The notes under the pieces are model-generated. The model was not told the origin of the DNA. It ran no database searches and saw only the letters and a program-made list of their open reading frames with translations. The translations under genes and the position numbers were made by a program. DNA of 64,000 nt. It comes from Sphingobacteriales bacterium (GTDB lineage: Bacteria > Bacteroidota > Bacteroidia > Sphingobacteriales > Sphingobacteriaceae). The stretch is taken from positions 1-64,000 of the forward strand of contig JAQBOG010000024.1 of the NCBI GenBank assembly GCA_028288165.1. Direction: 5' to 3'. This document shows, one piece after another, positions 36,332-44,952 of this stretch. Numbering within the stretch: the first letter of the stretch is position 1; every line of letters starts with the position of its first letter.

Positions 36332-37498
36332 ATGTTCTCTCCAGATATCTTGCAAAAATTCCAATCTAATGAAACTCCGTTTTATTACTATGATTTAGAA
36401 TTACTTAATAACACGTTAAAAGCTTGTAAAACGGCTTCTGATAAATATGATTTTCATGTTCATTATGCATTCAAAGCTAATTTCAACGAGGAAGTTTTAA
36501 AAGCAATTAATGCCATCGGTTTTGGTGCCGATTGTGTAAGTGGAAATGAAGTAAAGAAAGCCATTGAAGTTGGTTTTGCACCAGATAAAATAGTTTTTGC
36601 GGGAGTAGGGAAATCCGACAAGGAAATAAATGAAGCTTTGGATAGCAATATTTTCTGCTTCAACGTAGAGTCAATTCAAGAGCTTGGAATTATCAATGAA
36701 CTTGCAGTAAAAAAAGGTAAAAAGGCAAAAATTGCATTGCGAATAAACCCGAATGTAGATGCGTATACCCATCATTACATTACAACAGGTTTAGAAGAAA
36801 ACAAGTTTGGAATAAACCAATGGGAATTGCCAACTTGTGCGGAAGCTTTAAAGCATTTGCCAAATTTGGAGTTTATCGGGATTCACTTTCACGTTGGATC
36901 TCAAATAACTAACCTCGATGTTTTTAAAAGTTTATGCGTGAAGGTAAATGAAATTCATAACTGGTTTGAAGAACGTGGTTTTAGGTTACGGATTTTGAAT
37001 GTTGGTGGAGGATTAGGAGTTGATTATCATCACCCAGATGAAAAATCGATTGTAGATTTCGAAGCGTATTTCAAAATATTCGATCAATTTATTCAGCGTA
37101 AAGCAGGGCAGGAGGTTCACTTCGAATTAGGTAGAGCTTTGGTTGCCCAATGCGGAAGTTTAATAAGTCGTGTTTTGTATGTTAAAAACGGCTTAAAGAA
37201 AAACTTTGTGATTTTAGATGCTGGCATGACCGAGTTGATGCGACCAATGCTGTATCAGGCATACCATAAAATGGAAAATATCACTCAAAAAGCGGGCGAA
37301 ACTAAAATTATTAAATACGATGTGGTTGGCCCCATTTGTGAAAGCACAGATTGCTTTGGTAAGGAAGTAGAATTCCCCGAATCACATCGTGGAGATTTAA
37401 TTGCCATCCGTACTGCTGGTGCCTATGGTGAAGTGATGGCGTCGGGTTACAATTTAAGAGATCGGGCTAAGTCTGTTTATAATTTGAAGTTGAGTTAG
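36332..37498 (+). CDS. lysA: Diaminopimelate decarboxylase
   Basis: A 388-residue fold-type III PLP enzyme, the last step of lysine synthesis. The PLP lysine is Lys48 in YAFKAN; HFHVGSQI, NVGGGLGVDYH and the substrate-binding GPICESTDCFG with its catalytic Cys are present. Slightly shorter than the E. coli enzyme but complete. Lies 64 bases after lysC and ends at a very strong hairpin. Confidence 0.95.
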   Translation: MFSPDILQKFQSNETPFYYYDLELLNNTLKACKTASDKYDFHVHYAFKANFNEEVLKAINAIGFGADCVSGNEVKKAIEVGFAPDKIVFAGVGKSDKEINEALDSNIFCFNVESIQELGIINELAVKKGKKAKIALRINPNVDAYTHHYITTGLEENKFGINQWELPTCAEALKHLPNLEFIGIHFHVGSQITNLDVFKSLCVKVNEIHNWFEERGFRLRILNVGGGLGVDYHHPDEKSIVDFEAYFKIFDQFIQRKAGQEVHFELGRALVAQCGSLISRVLYVKNGLKKNFVILDAGMTELMRPMLYQAYHKMENITQKAGETKIIKYDVVGPICESTDCFGKEVEFPESHRGDLIAIRTAGAYGEVMASGYNLRDRAKSVYNLKLS

Positions 37499-37514
37499 AC
37501 CAATAATCTACTTA

Positions 37515-37566
37515 TAATAAAAGCCTAAGCTTTACTAGTTTTCTAGTAAAGCTTAGGCTTTTATTA
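37515..37566. terminator. Bidirectional terminator with a 24-bp perfect stem
   Basis: A 24-base perfect stem (37515-37538 with 37543-37566; core AAGCCTAAGCTTTACTAG) around a TTTT loop, with A- and T-rich flanks, between convergent lysA and ferredoxin genes. Longest perfect stem noticed in the window. Confidence 0.95.
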
Positions 37567-37589
37567 GTTAATTTCCTGGTTCTGATAAT

Positions 37590-37907
37590 TTAATCTTCAC
37601 TCAACAACCTGATCTTCAATCCGTCTATATCTTCATTCACTTTAATCTGGCAACATAACCTGCTAAATTGTTCTGCATCCGGGCGTGAATCTAATGTTAT
37701 TAATTCCTGCTCTTGTTGTTCGGGCAATTTGTCCCATCCTTCTAAAACTTTACAATGACAGTCGGCACATAAAGCCATTCCTCCACAGGTTGCACGCATT
37801 TCATATTCATATGCTTTAAGTGCTTCCATCAGGTTTAAATTAATACCTTCCGGAATTTCTATAGTTTGCACATCTCCACTTCTATCTTCAACCGTAATAT
37901 TAATCAT
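37590..37907 (-). CDS. 2Fe-2S ferredoxin (adrenodoxin type)
   Basis: A 105-residue electron carrier. The cluster cysteines are Cys41, Cys47, Cys50 and Cys86 (C-x5-C-x2-C then RLCCQ), the spacing of adrenodoxin/ISC ferredoxins. Cytosolic. It starts two bases after the stop of the upstream ferredoxin reductase gene; the two should form one electron-transfer chain from NADPH. The final acceptor is not in the window. Confidence 0.93.
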   Translation of the reverse strand: MINITVEDRSGDVQTIEIPEGINLNLMEALKAYEYEMRATCGGMALCADCHCKVLEGWDKLPEQQEQELITLDSRPDAEQFSRLCCQIKVNEDIDGLKIRLLSED

Positions 37908-37909
37908 TG

Positions 37910-38920
37910 CTAAAAAGTATTTACTCCGTAAACCGTCGTGTATTTAAAACTTAGTTTTTGAGCCGGATAGACAAACTTGAAAGCGCTTTGCGCCATTAAG
38001 GCTGCTTCATGAAAACCGCAAAGTATTAGTTTTAATTTTCCGGGGTAGGTGTTAATATCACCAATGGCAAAAATGCCTGCTACATTTGTTGAATAATCAA
38101 CCGTGCTTACTTCAATGGCAGACTTATCAATGTTCAATCCCCATTCAGCAATTGGCCCCAACTTCGGGGTTAACCCAAATAGAGGAATTAAATGATCTGT
38201 TCCAATACTGCTTACCTCACCATCTTTATTTTGCACGATAACTTCGTTGAGATGTCCTGTTCCGTTTATTGCAGTTATTTGAGATTGTAGCACCAAATTT
38301 ATTTTTCCCTCTTTAGCTAAATCAAAAACCTTTTCTGCGGAATCGGGAGCTCCTCTAAAGGTATCTCCACGATGAATCAAGGTAACTTCAGCTGCAATGT
38401 CTGCCAGAAATATAGTCCAGTCAAGCGCTGAATCACCACCACCTGCTAGTACTACTTTTCTATTACGAAATAACTCTGGATTTTTTATCATGTAGTTAAC
38501 ACCTTTTCCTTCAAATTGCTCAAGCCTGTCTATTGCTGGTTTTCTAGGCTCAAAGCACCCCAAACCACCAGCTATTACCACCACTTTACTATGCACCTCT
38601 GTTCCCTCATTTGTATTAATAACAAAAGTTCCATCTTCTAACTTTTTCAGATGGTCAACACGTTCACCCAAAGAAAAAGTAGGATTAAAAGGTGCAATTT
38701 GCTCCATCAGGTTATCAACAAGCTCTTGGGCATTTATAATAGGAAAACCAGGAATGTCGTAAATAGGCTTCTGAGGATAAATTTCTGACAATTGTCCACC
38801 AACCTGTGGTAAAACGTCGATTAAGTGACACCTCATTTTTAATAAGCCTGCTTCAAAAACAGCAAACAATCCAACTGGTCCGGCTCCTATAATGCAAATA
38901 TCTGTATTGATGTGTTCCAT
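37910..38920 (-). CDS. Ferredoxin--NADP+ reductase (thioredoxin-reductase-like, type 2)
   Basis: A 336-residue FAD/NADPH enzyme of the YumC/TrxB-like fold. FAD motif IIGAGPVGLFAVFEAG, NADPH motif VVLAGGGDSALDW and the C-terminal FAD-binding IFAIGDINTYPGKLKLI are clear. The CxxC redox pair of thioredoxin reductase is absent, which separates it from TrxB. Coupled to the downstream 2Fe-2S ferredoxin gene (two-base gap), supporting reduction of that ferredoxin. Confidence 0.93.
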   Translation of the reverse strand: MEHINTDICIIGAGPVGLFAVFEAGLLKMRCHLIDVLPQVGGQLSEIYPQKPIYDIPGFPIINAQELVDNLMEQIAPFNPTFSLGERVDHLKKLEDGTFVINTNEGTEVHSKVVVIAGGLGCFEPRKPAIDRLEQFEGKGVNYMIKNPELFRNRKVVLAGGGDSALDWTIFLADIAAEVTLIHRGDTFRGAPDSAEKVFDLAKEGKINLVLQSQITAINGTGHLNEVIVQNKDGEVSSIGTDHLIPLFGLTPKLGPIAEWGLNIDKSAIEVSTVDYSTNVAGIFAIGDINTYPGKLKLILCGFHEAALMAQSAFKFVYPAQKLSFKYTTVYGVNTF

Positions 38921-39260
38921 AACTTGTAATTATTGTTCACAAATATTGAAGTTTTTCAAGGGCACATCAAATCAATAAAATGAATGCTATATTACTTAAA
39001 GTAATAGGGCGCTCTAAATAAACTCTCTTGTCTAACTAATAAAAATTATGCCTGAAAGAGCTTATATTAAGCGTGAAAGAATACTTTTAAGGAAATAAGC
39101 TCAAATATTTTGCAAGAGCTGTTCATGTCATCTGGTCGGCTGCCAGTAAGGCTGGTAATAATAAATGCAAATTTTAAAGCAGGATATGGATAGCTTGTTA
39201 AGCTTCTACTCAACTCAACCTAAAAGATTTCAAGTATTGCTTTATATCATTGCTAGTAAC
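38921..39260. other. Intergenic region with no recognised gene
   Basis: About 340 bases between two minus-strand genes. A weak, one-mismatch -7-like AATATTTG lies about 20 bases before the reductase start on the minus strand. No RNA gene, repeat copy or convincing terminator was found here. Confidence 0.6.
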
Positions 39261-40115
39261 TTAATCAATAATCGCTAGCAACTCTTCCAGTTCTTTTACT
39301 TTAGATATAGCAGCTAACTTTTGATATGAACTTATTAAATTTCTGATCACTCTTTTTATAATATCGAGGTTGCTGCAAGGTTCGTAAAATTGTTTATCCG
39401 GTTTTACATTTAATTGTTTCAGAAAAGAATCAACCTCATCTCTGCCAAACATAAAGCCTTTGTTAAATGCGTTAATATAAAACAGAATTCCGTTCTGGTA
39501 TTCTTTTTCCTTGTCTTCATCAAGATACGCCAAAATGAAATGTTGTGGTAGGTTTACTCCATAAATAGGTACGTCAAGCTTTTGAGCAATTACAGAATAT
39601 ACAGATGCTAATAATATTTGATTCCCTTTTTTAGTATCCAGTACCTGGCCAATGTAAGAATTTTGTGGATCTTGATGATTCGTTGTATTTCCAGAAAAAC
39701 CATGCATATTATACAAAACGTGATTAATGAGTTTCACTTTTTCTAGTGCACTCATATCGTATACCAACTGCATCCAGATATCGCGTTTAATTTCCTCAAT
39801 TTGATTGATAATTTTTTGCTCATCCAAGTCAGGATATTGGTATTTGTTAATAATAATCAAACCCTGAAGTAAATCATATGATCGGCTAACACGCCATAAA
39901 TCGAGTTCTCGTTTAACGTTCTCAAATTGTATTCTATGAACCAGGTTTTCAATTCGTTCTTGCAAAACGGCATCAAAAGATTGCTCCCAGGCGTTTTCTA
40001 AATAGGTTATGATGTCATTGCCGAATGATAAAAGCTTCTCTTCTACATGTTTCGAAATTTCGGTATCTGGGTCATCAAGTAGTTTGATCAGTGATTCTAT
40101 TTCTCTGTTATCCAT
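39261..40115 (-). CDS. SirB1-type transglutaminase-like family protein
   Basis: A 284-residue soluble protein. Its middle (about 125-210) follows the SirB1/TPR-transglutaminase-like core: a Y-x-G-x-VLDTKKGN-x-ILLASVYSVIAQKLDVPIYGV run, then PQHFILAY; the conserved His lies in PQHF. The N-terminus (1-60) is helical. Family members in bacteria are of unclear biochemical role, some near peptide-release-factor methylation genes; nothing here specifies a substrate. Divergent from the methyltransferase gene with only 43 bases between starts. Confidence 0.75.
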   Translation of the reverse strand: MDNREIESLIKLLDDPDTEISKHVEEKLLSFGNDIITYLENAWEQSFDAVLQERIENLVHRIQFENVKRELDLWRVSRSYDLLQGLIIINKYQYPDLDEQKIINQIEEIKRDIWMQLVYDMSALEKVKLINHVLYNMHGFSGNTTNHQDPQNSYIGQVLDTKKGNQILLASVYSVIAQKLDVPIYGVNLPQHFILAYLDEDKEKEYQNGILFYINAFNKGFMFGRDEVDSFLKQLNVKPDKQFYEPCSNLDIIKRVIRNLISSYQKLAAISKVKELEELLAIID

Positions 40116-40146
40116 ATTTAAATGAACTTTTCTTAAAATCGTTATC

Positions 40147-40154
40147 TATTTTTG
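40147..40154 (+). promoter_or_regulatory. -7 promoter element (TATTTTTG) of the methyltransferase gene
   Basis: TATTTTTG fits TAnnTTTG and ends exactly four bases before ATG 40159; with the rnpB calibration the mRNA would start at or next to the start codon. No good -33 TTG. Confidence 0.55.
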
Positions 40155-40158
40155 CCGA

Positions 40159-40944
40159 ATGTTAAATCTGCAACTGCCATTAAATTACATAAAACATTTC
40201 TTTTCTGCTAAAACCCGGCATGGCGTACATTCCCCATTTGTATACCGTATAGTCGACGAAATAGTTTACAATACCAGCGCTAAAACAAGTTATATACCAA
40301 TTGAAAGATTGCGTCAGCAGTTATTGACAGACAACAGAACTATTTCAATAACGGATCTTGGTGCTGGATCGCATTTAAACAATAATAAAAAAAAGCAAGT
40401 AAAGAGTTTGGCAAAAAATGCACTTAAATCCGCAAAGCTTGCACAATTGATTTACAGATTAGCCGAGGACTTAAGGCCAACTAATATTATTGAATTGGGT
40501 ACTTGTTTAGGCTTAACCACTTCTTACCTGGCAAAAGCTGCACCTAAGGCAAAAGTTATAAGTATTGAAGGGTGCCCGGAAACAGCAGCCGTTGCTGCGG
40601 AAAACTTAAAAAAATTAAATATCACTAATGTTCAATTAAAGGTTGGCAATTTTGATCACCTACTTCCTGAAGTAATCAAATCAGAAAGTGAGTTAGATTT
40701 CGTCTTTATAGATGGAAATCACCGTAAGGACGCTACATTAAATTATTTTGAATGGTGCTTGCCTAAACTGAGTAATAAATCAATTGTGATTTTTGATGAT
40801 ATTTATTGGAGTAAAGGAATGCAGGAGGCATGGAATATTGTCAAAGAACACCCCAGAGTTACTGTTACCATTGATCTGTTTTGGATTGGTTTGGTGTTCA
40901 TTAAATCCGGACAAGTAAAAGAGCATTTCAAGGTTAAACTCTAA
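40159..40944 (+). CDS. Class I SAM-dependent methyltransferase
   Basis: A 261-residue Rossmann-fold methyltransferase resembling O-methyltransferases: SAM motif I IIELGTCLGLTTSYLA (about 111-126), motif II KVISIEGCPETAAVAAENL and motif DFVFIDGNHRKDATLNYF. The N-terminal 80 residues are helical and carry a HGVHSPF phrase common in Bacteroidota members. No signal peptide. Substrate unknown. Convergent with the barrel protein gene, ten bases apart. Confidence 0.85.
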   Translation: MLNLQLPLNYIKHFFSAKTRHGVHSPFVYRIVDEIVYNTSAKTSYIPIERLRQQLLTDNRTISITDLGAGSHLNNNKKKQVKSLAKNALKSAKLAQLIYRLAEDLRPTNIIELGTCLGLTTSYLAKAAPKAKVISIEGCPETAAVAAENLKKLNITNVQLKVGNFDHLLPEVIKSESELDFVFIDGNHRKDATLNYFEWCLPKLSNKSIVIFDDIYWSKGMQEAWNIVKEHPRVTVTIDLFWIGLVFIKSGQVKEHFKVKL

Positions 40945-40954
40945 ACTTAGAGAC

Positions 40955-42073
40955 TTAAAAAGCCTCTCCTAATGAAATGTACATCCCTTTTTGTCTTTTT
41001 TCATTAGCTGGTTTCTCGCCAATTCCATAATCAACACGAATGCTTAACCCTCGTTGAACATCAAAAAAGTAGCGAAATCCAGCACCGTATGATGGTTTTA
41101 GCTCCGCCAATTTAAATCCTCTTTTTTTATAAACACTGCCTTGGCCAGCAAATCCTACAATTCCAAAGCGGGGCATAAATCGATACCTCAACTCCGCTTG
41201 TGCAGCTAAAAGATTCTGATCTCTGTATCGCCCTCCATAATAACCACGCATAATTTCATCGCTACCTAGCTGCCTTAATAAGTAAAAAGGACTGCTATTT
41301 CCGAGCAACGATTCATAATTAGCGTTTATCCCTAAAACAAGCTTGGAATTTAAGGCAGTAAAGTTTTTGAAATTCATTTTTACTAAACTTCCGTAAAAAT
41401 TCGTGGAGCCAAAAACATCTGGAGCGTAGGAATAGTTTAAATTTATAAATAAGCCTTTTGTGGTGTACGTGTTAATGTTTCTCGAATCAATAATTTGTGA
41501 AACGCCTAAAAACAAGACTTTTCCATTATCAAATTCGGTTCCGGTGACACTCGCATACATATATTTTTCGAAGCTTAAATCAACACCCGTAAACGCGGTC
41601 TTGGTAATTTTCTTTTGCAATTCCCCCTTTAATTTAAACAATTGGTGTTTTACAAGCTCCTTGTTAGCTTCTAATGTATTATTGCCCACGCCATAATAAT
41701 AGAAGGGAAAATTTTTGAGTCGAATTTCCTCAGTATGATGAAGCTTGTTTTGAGGAGTCCAAATGTCTGTTTTTATAAAAAAGTTCGATTGCTTTTTTGT
41801 TGTACAAGTAGCAACCCCGCTAATCAACGAGCTTCTAGTTAGTGTGTCAGTTCGGTCAGAATAAAAAGAATATAAAGTCACTATCCCAAATCCCCAACCT
41901 GTTTCTTGTGCATAACCTATCGCCGGAAGAGGAATAAAGCTTGCAGAACGTGTAGAATCGCTGCTGTTTGAAAGGAGTTTTTTTATGATGCGTTTTTGGG
42001 CTATTGCATTTACACCGTAGGCTAAAAAAACAAATGCTAATAGGAGGGTTTTAATGAGATTACTCTTAATCAT
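40955..42073 (-). CDS. BamA/D15-like outer-membrane beta-barrel protein
   Basis: A 372-residue protein: signal peptide (MIKSNLIKTLLLAFVFL, cleavage near AIAQ) followed by alternating amphipathic strands and the C-terminal surface-antigen phrases GFRYFFDVQRGLSIRVDYGIG and a terminal aromatic (EAF). No POTRA repeats fit in the length, so this is a barrel-only relative, function unknown. Start set at ATG 42073: the frame runs 37 codons further up, but that part is encoded by dispersed repeat copy C, and a promoter element lies four bases before 42073. Confidence 0.85.
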   Translation of the reverse strand: MIKSNLIKTLLLAFVFLAYGVNAIAQKRIIKKLLSNSSDSTRSASFIPLPAIGYAQETGWGFGIVTLYSFYSDRTDTLTRSSLISGVATCTTKKQSNFFIKTDIWTPQNKLHHTEEIRLKNFPFYYYGVGNNTLEANKELVKHQLFKLKGELQKKITKTAFTGVDLSFEKYMYASVTGTEFDNGKVLFLGVSQIIDSRNINTYTTKGLFINLNYSYAPDVFGSTNFYGSLVKMNFKNFTALNSKLVLGINANYESLLGNSSPFYLLRQLGSDEIMRGYYGGRYRDQNLLAAQAELRYRFMPRFGIVGFAGQGSVYKKRGFKLAELKPSYGAGFRYFFDVQRGLSIRVDYGIGEKPANEKRQKGMYISLGEAF

Positions 42074-42077
42074 AGTC

Positions 42078-42085
42078 CAAAGATA
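42078..42085 (-). promoter_or_regulatory. -7 promoter element (TATCTTTG) of the barrel protein gene
   Basis: Minus-strand TATCTTTG fits TAnnTTTG and ends four bases before ATG 42073. It supports that start over the longer frame. Confidence 0.6.
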
Positions 42086-42118
42086 AATTAACCTTGGTAT
42101 TATCGAATTAAATTTAGA

Positions 42119-42208
42119 TTTGGGGCGTCCGGGCGGGTGTTCCGTTGCAATCTTTTTTGCGAAGGGTGCAAAAAGGATTTTCACTTCACCCCCTGACGCA
42201 ATAGCATC
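42119..42208 (+). repeat. Dispersed palindromic intergenic repeat, copy C
   Basis: Begins TTGGGGCGTCCGGGCGGGTG, has the inner pair CTTTTTTGC / GCAAAAAG and ends TTCACCCCCTGACGCAATAG. It sits between the divergent barrel gene and the deoxyhypusine synthase homologue. Shorter centre than copies A and D. Confidence 0.88.
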
Positions 42209-42384
42209 TTAGTGATTGCATAGGCAATATCGATTTGCGTCATATCGAAAGGGATATATCCTTATAAGTGAATCCTAACTTTCAAATAACTGTATTCAAC
42301 TTCCCATTTTTCTTTCTTCATCGGCAATAATGTTCTATAAAACGACTTTTCATATTTAAGGCTCAATGATCGAGCTTAAATGCC

Positions 42385-42392
42385 TATTTTTG
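42385..42392 (+). promoter_or_regulatory. -7 promoter element (TATTTTTG) of the deoxyhypusine synthase homologue
   Basis: TATTTTTG fits TAnnTTTG, 19 bases before ATG 42412. No clear -33 element. Confidence 0.5.
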
Positions 42393-42411
42393 CGCTCAAA
42401 TTTTTGAAACT

Positions 42412-43392
42412 ATGAGTACTGAAAGAGGACCAATATCAAGGTTTATAGAAACAAATTACCTTCACTTTAATTCGGCAGCGTTAGTTGATGCCGCTAAAGG
42501 ATACGAAACACATTTAGATGAAGGCGGAAAAATGATGATTACTTTGGCTGGTGCAATGAGTACCGCCGAACTAGGAATTTCGCTAGCAGAAATGATCCGT
42601 CAAGATAAAGTAGCTATTATTTCATGCACAGGTGCAAATCTGGAAGAGGACATTATGAACCTGGTTGCTCATTCACATTACAAACGTGTACCTAACTATC
42701 GCGATTTGAGCCCGCAAGATGAATGGGATCTTCTTGAGAATCATTATAACCGGGTTACCGATACCTGCATTCCAGAAGAAGAAGCATTCCGTAGATTGCA
42801 AAAACACATATATAAAATATGGAAAGACGCTGAAGAAAGTGGCGAAAGGTATTTTCCACATGAATTTATGTACAAAATTCTTTTGAGCGGAGAGTTGGAG
42901 CAATACTATGAAATTGATCCTAAAAACTCTTGGATGCTAGCAGCAGCGGAAAAAAATCTACCAATAGTAGTTCCGGGTTGGGAAGATTCAACAATGGGAA
43001 ACATCTTCGCGTCTTATACTATAAAAGGCCAATTGAAAGCTACTACAATGAAAAGCGGGATAGAATATATGGCCTGGCTGGCGGATTGGTACGTAAAAAA
43101 CTCTGCCGGAAAAGGAATTGGATTCTTCCAGATCGGTGGTGGTATTGCAGGTGATTTCCCTATTTGCGTAGTGCCAATGTTGTATCAAGATATGGAAATG
43201 CAAGATATTCCATTTTGGAGTTATTTCTGCCAAATTTCTGACTCTACTACATCATTCGGTTCTTACTCAGGTGCGGTTCCAAATGAAAAAATTACATGGG
43301 GAAAGTTAGATGTTCACACACCTAAATTCATTGTAGAATCAGATGCTACTATCGTTGCCCCGCTAATTTTTGCTTGGGTTTTAAAGCAATAG
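42412..43392 (+). CDS. Deoxyhypusine synthase family protein
   Basis: A 326-residue homologue of eukaryotic/archaeal deoxyhypusine synthase, an NAD-dependent enzyme moving the aminobutyl group of spermidine. Family blocks: MITLAGAMSTAELG, ISCTGANLEED, GGGIAGDFPICVVPML, SFGSYSGAVPNEKITWGKL. The lysine that carries the covalent intermediate in the eukaryotic enzyme (SWGK) is conserved as Lys298 (TWGK). Bacteria lack the eIF5A substrate, so the acceptor is probably a small amine or another protein; related bacterial enzymes act in polyamine synthesis. Own promoter; divergent from the barrel gene. Confidence 0.92.
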   Translation: MSTERGPISRFIETNYLHFNSAALVDAAKGYETHLDEGGKMMITLAGAMSTAELGISLAEMIRQDKVAIISCTGANLEEDIMNLVAHSHYKRVPNYRDLSPQDEWDLLENHYNRVTDTCIPEEEAFRRLQKHIYKIWKDAEESGERYFPHEFMYKILLSGELEQYYEIDPKNSWMLAAAEKNLPIVVPGWEDSTMGNIFASYTIKGQLKATTMKSGIEYMAWLADWYVKNSAGKGIGFFQIGGGIAGDFPICVVPMLYQDMEMQDIPFWSYFCQISDSTTSFGSYSGAVPNEKITWGKLDVHTPKFIVESDATIVAPLIFAWVLKQ

Positions 43393-43550
43393 TATTTTAA
43401 TTTCCAAATTATAATTAACGAAGGTTTATGGGGATGGTTTTCGAAAATGCTGATTTTTAATAGCTTAACACCATTTTTTGGCATAATTTAGAACGATTAT
43501 AAATTAGGAATATTGGTCACCTTAATGTCACCGTTAGTTTAATAAATTAT

Positions 43551-43558
43551 ACTTTTGT
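43551..43558 (+). promoter_or_regulatory. -7 promoter element (TACTTTTG) of the respiratory operon
   Basis: TACTTTTG fits TAnnTTTG, 81 bases before the actA start, the likely promoter for actA through coxA. No well-spaced TTG. Confidence 0.55.
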
Positions 43559-43639
43559 CAACCGAAAATGTAGGAAATAATCACAAAAAACCGACAAATT
43601 CGAAATTTACAACTCAAAATTTAGCATAAAATACGCAAT

Positions 43640-44911
43640 ATGAGAAGCATCTCATTGTTTTTAAGAAGTGTTACAAAGTCTTTAATCTTATTTACCACAT
43701 TAACCTTTACCGGGGTTTATGTATCTCATGCGCAAAGTGCCGCAGAAGGAGCTACCCTGTTTAAGCAAAAATGTACATCTTGTCACGCACTTGATAAAAA
43801 GGTGGTAGGGCCAGCATTAAAAGGAGTGTCTGATCGCCACAAGGAAGACTGGTTGGTTAAATGGATCAACAATGCTCCATCTATGATAGCTTCTGGTGAT
43901 AAAGAAGCTGTTGCCATAGCTAACGAATACAAGCCAATGGTGATGACCGCATTTCCTGAGTTAACTCCAGACAATGTAAAAGGAATTTTAGCCTATATCA
44001 AGGCTGAAGAAACTAAGCCAGCAGCCGCACCTGTTGCGGGTCCTGTTTCTGGGGATGGAAGCCAATCTGCTTCAAATGGTGAGGTTTCAAACTTCGAACT
44101 TGGCGGTGTAATAGCTATTGCCGTTATAGCGCTTTTAGTAATTTTTGTACTAAATCGTGTTATTAAATCCTTAGAGCGTGTAGCTCTTCAAAAGCAAGGC
44201 GTTGTTCTGGAAGAAGAGGTGGCAAGTGGTCCTGCATTCAGAAAACTCTTAAAAAATAAAAAATTCATATTCTTCATTGTATTGGTCCTCGTTATCTTTT
44301 TAGGATCTGCGGGTTGGAAAGGAATGTGGGAAACGGGTGTTCATCAAGGATATCAGCCTGTGCAACCAATCAAGTTTTCGCATCAGTTACATGCTGGTAT
44401 AAACAAAATTGACTGTCAGTATTGCCATACTGGTGCTTACAAATCTAAAAATGCATCAATCCCTTCTTTAAATGTTTGTATGAACTGCCATAATTATGTT
44501 CAGGCAACAGAAAAGTATAACGGAGAGATTTCACCAGAAATTCAAAAAATTTACAAAGCATTAGATTACAATCCTGATACAAAAGTATACGGCCCTAATA
44601 AAAAGCCAGTTGAGTGGATACGTATACATAATCTTCAAGATTTTGCGTATTTCAATCATTCACAACACGTGAAAGTTGCAGGTATTCAATGCCAAAAATG
44701 CCACGGTCCAATTCAAACAATGTCTGAAGTTTATCAATACTCTCCGTTAACTATGAAATGGTGTATTAACTGCCATAAAGAAACAGAAGTAAACCACAAA
44801 GGCAATGCTTATTATGATCGATTAATCGCAGCTCACAGCAAATTGAAAAAAGGAGAAAAACCAACAGCGGCTGTGATGGGTGGTTTAGAGTGTGGCAAGT
44901 GTCATTATTAA
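43640..44911 (+). CDS. actA: Alternative complex III subunit A (hexaheme cytochrome c)
   Basis: A 423-residue membrane-bound multiheme protein. After the signal peptide, residues 33-125 form a class I cytochrome c with CTSCH (45-49); a helix (about 152-172) and a second one (about 207-225) follow; the C-terminal part holds five more heme motifs: CQYCH (259-263), CMNCH (280-284), CQKCH (351-355), CINCH (375-379) and CGKCH (418-422). ActA passes electrons from the iron-sulfur/quinol part to the oxidase. The N-terminal monoheme fusion is notable because ActE supplies a separate monoheme too. First gene of the act-cox operon. Confidence 0.93.
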   Translation: MRSISLFLRSVTKSLILFTTLTFTGVYVSHAQSAAEGATLFKQKCTSCHALDKKVVGPALKGVSDRHKEDWLVKWINNAPSMIASGDKEAVAIANEYKPMVMTAFPELTPDNVKGILAYIKAEETKPAAAPVAGPVSGDGSQSASNGEVSNFELGGVIAIAVIALLVIFVLNRVIKSLERVALQKQGVVLEEEVASGPAFRKLLKNKKFIFFIVLVLVIFLGSAGWKGMWETGVHQGYQPVQPIKFSHQLHAGINKIDCQYCHTGAYKSKNASIPSLNVCMNCHNYVQATEKYNGEISPEIQKIYKALDYNPDTKVYGPNKKPVEWIRIHNLQDFAYFNHSQHVKVAGIQCQKCHGPIQTMSEVYQYSPLTMKWCINCHKETEVNHKGNAYYDRLIAAHSKLKKGEKPTAAVMGGLECGKCHY

Positions 44912-44952
44912 TAGAATTTAAGAAACAAGCATAAAACAGTTATATAGCTTAA

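Noticed and set aside
38921..39260. Possible RNA gene in the gap before the SirB1-type gene
   Set aside because: No tRNA, riboswitch or known RNA motif could be matched; only weak local pairing.
42074..42184. Extra N-terminal 37 codons of the barrel protein
   Set aside because: Partly encoded by dispersed repeat copy C and lacking a signal peptide at its start; see the finding at 42071.
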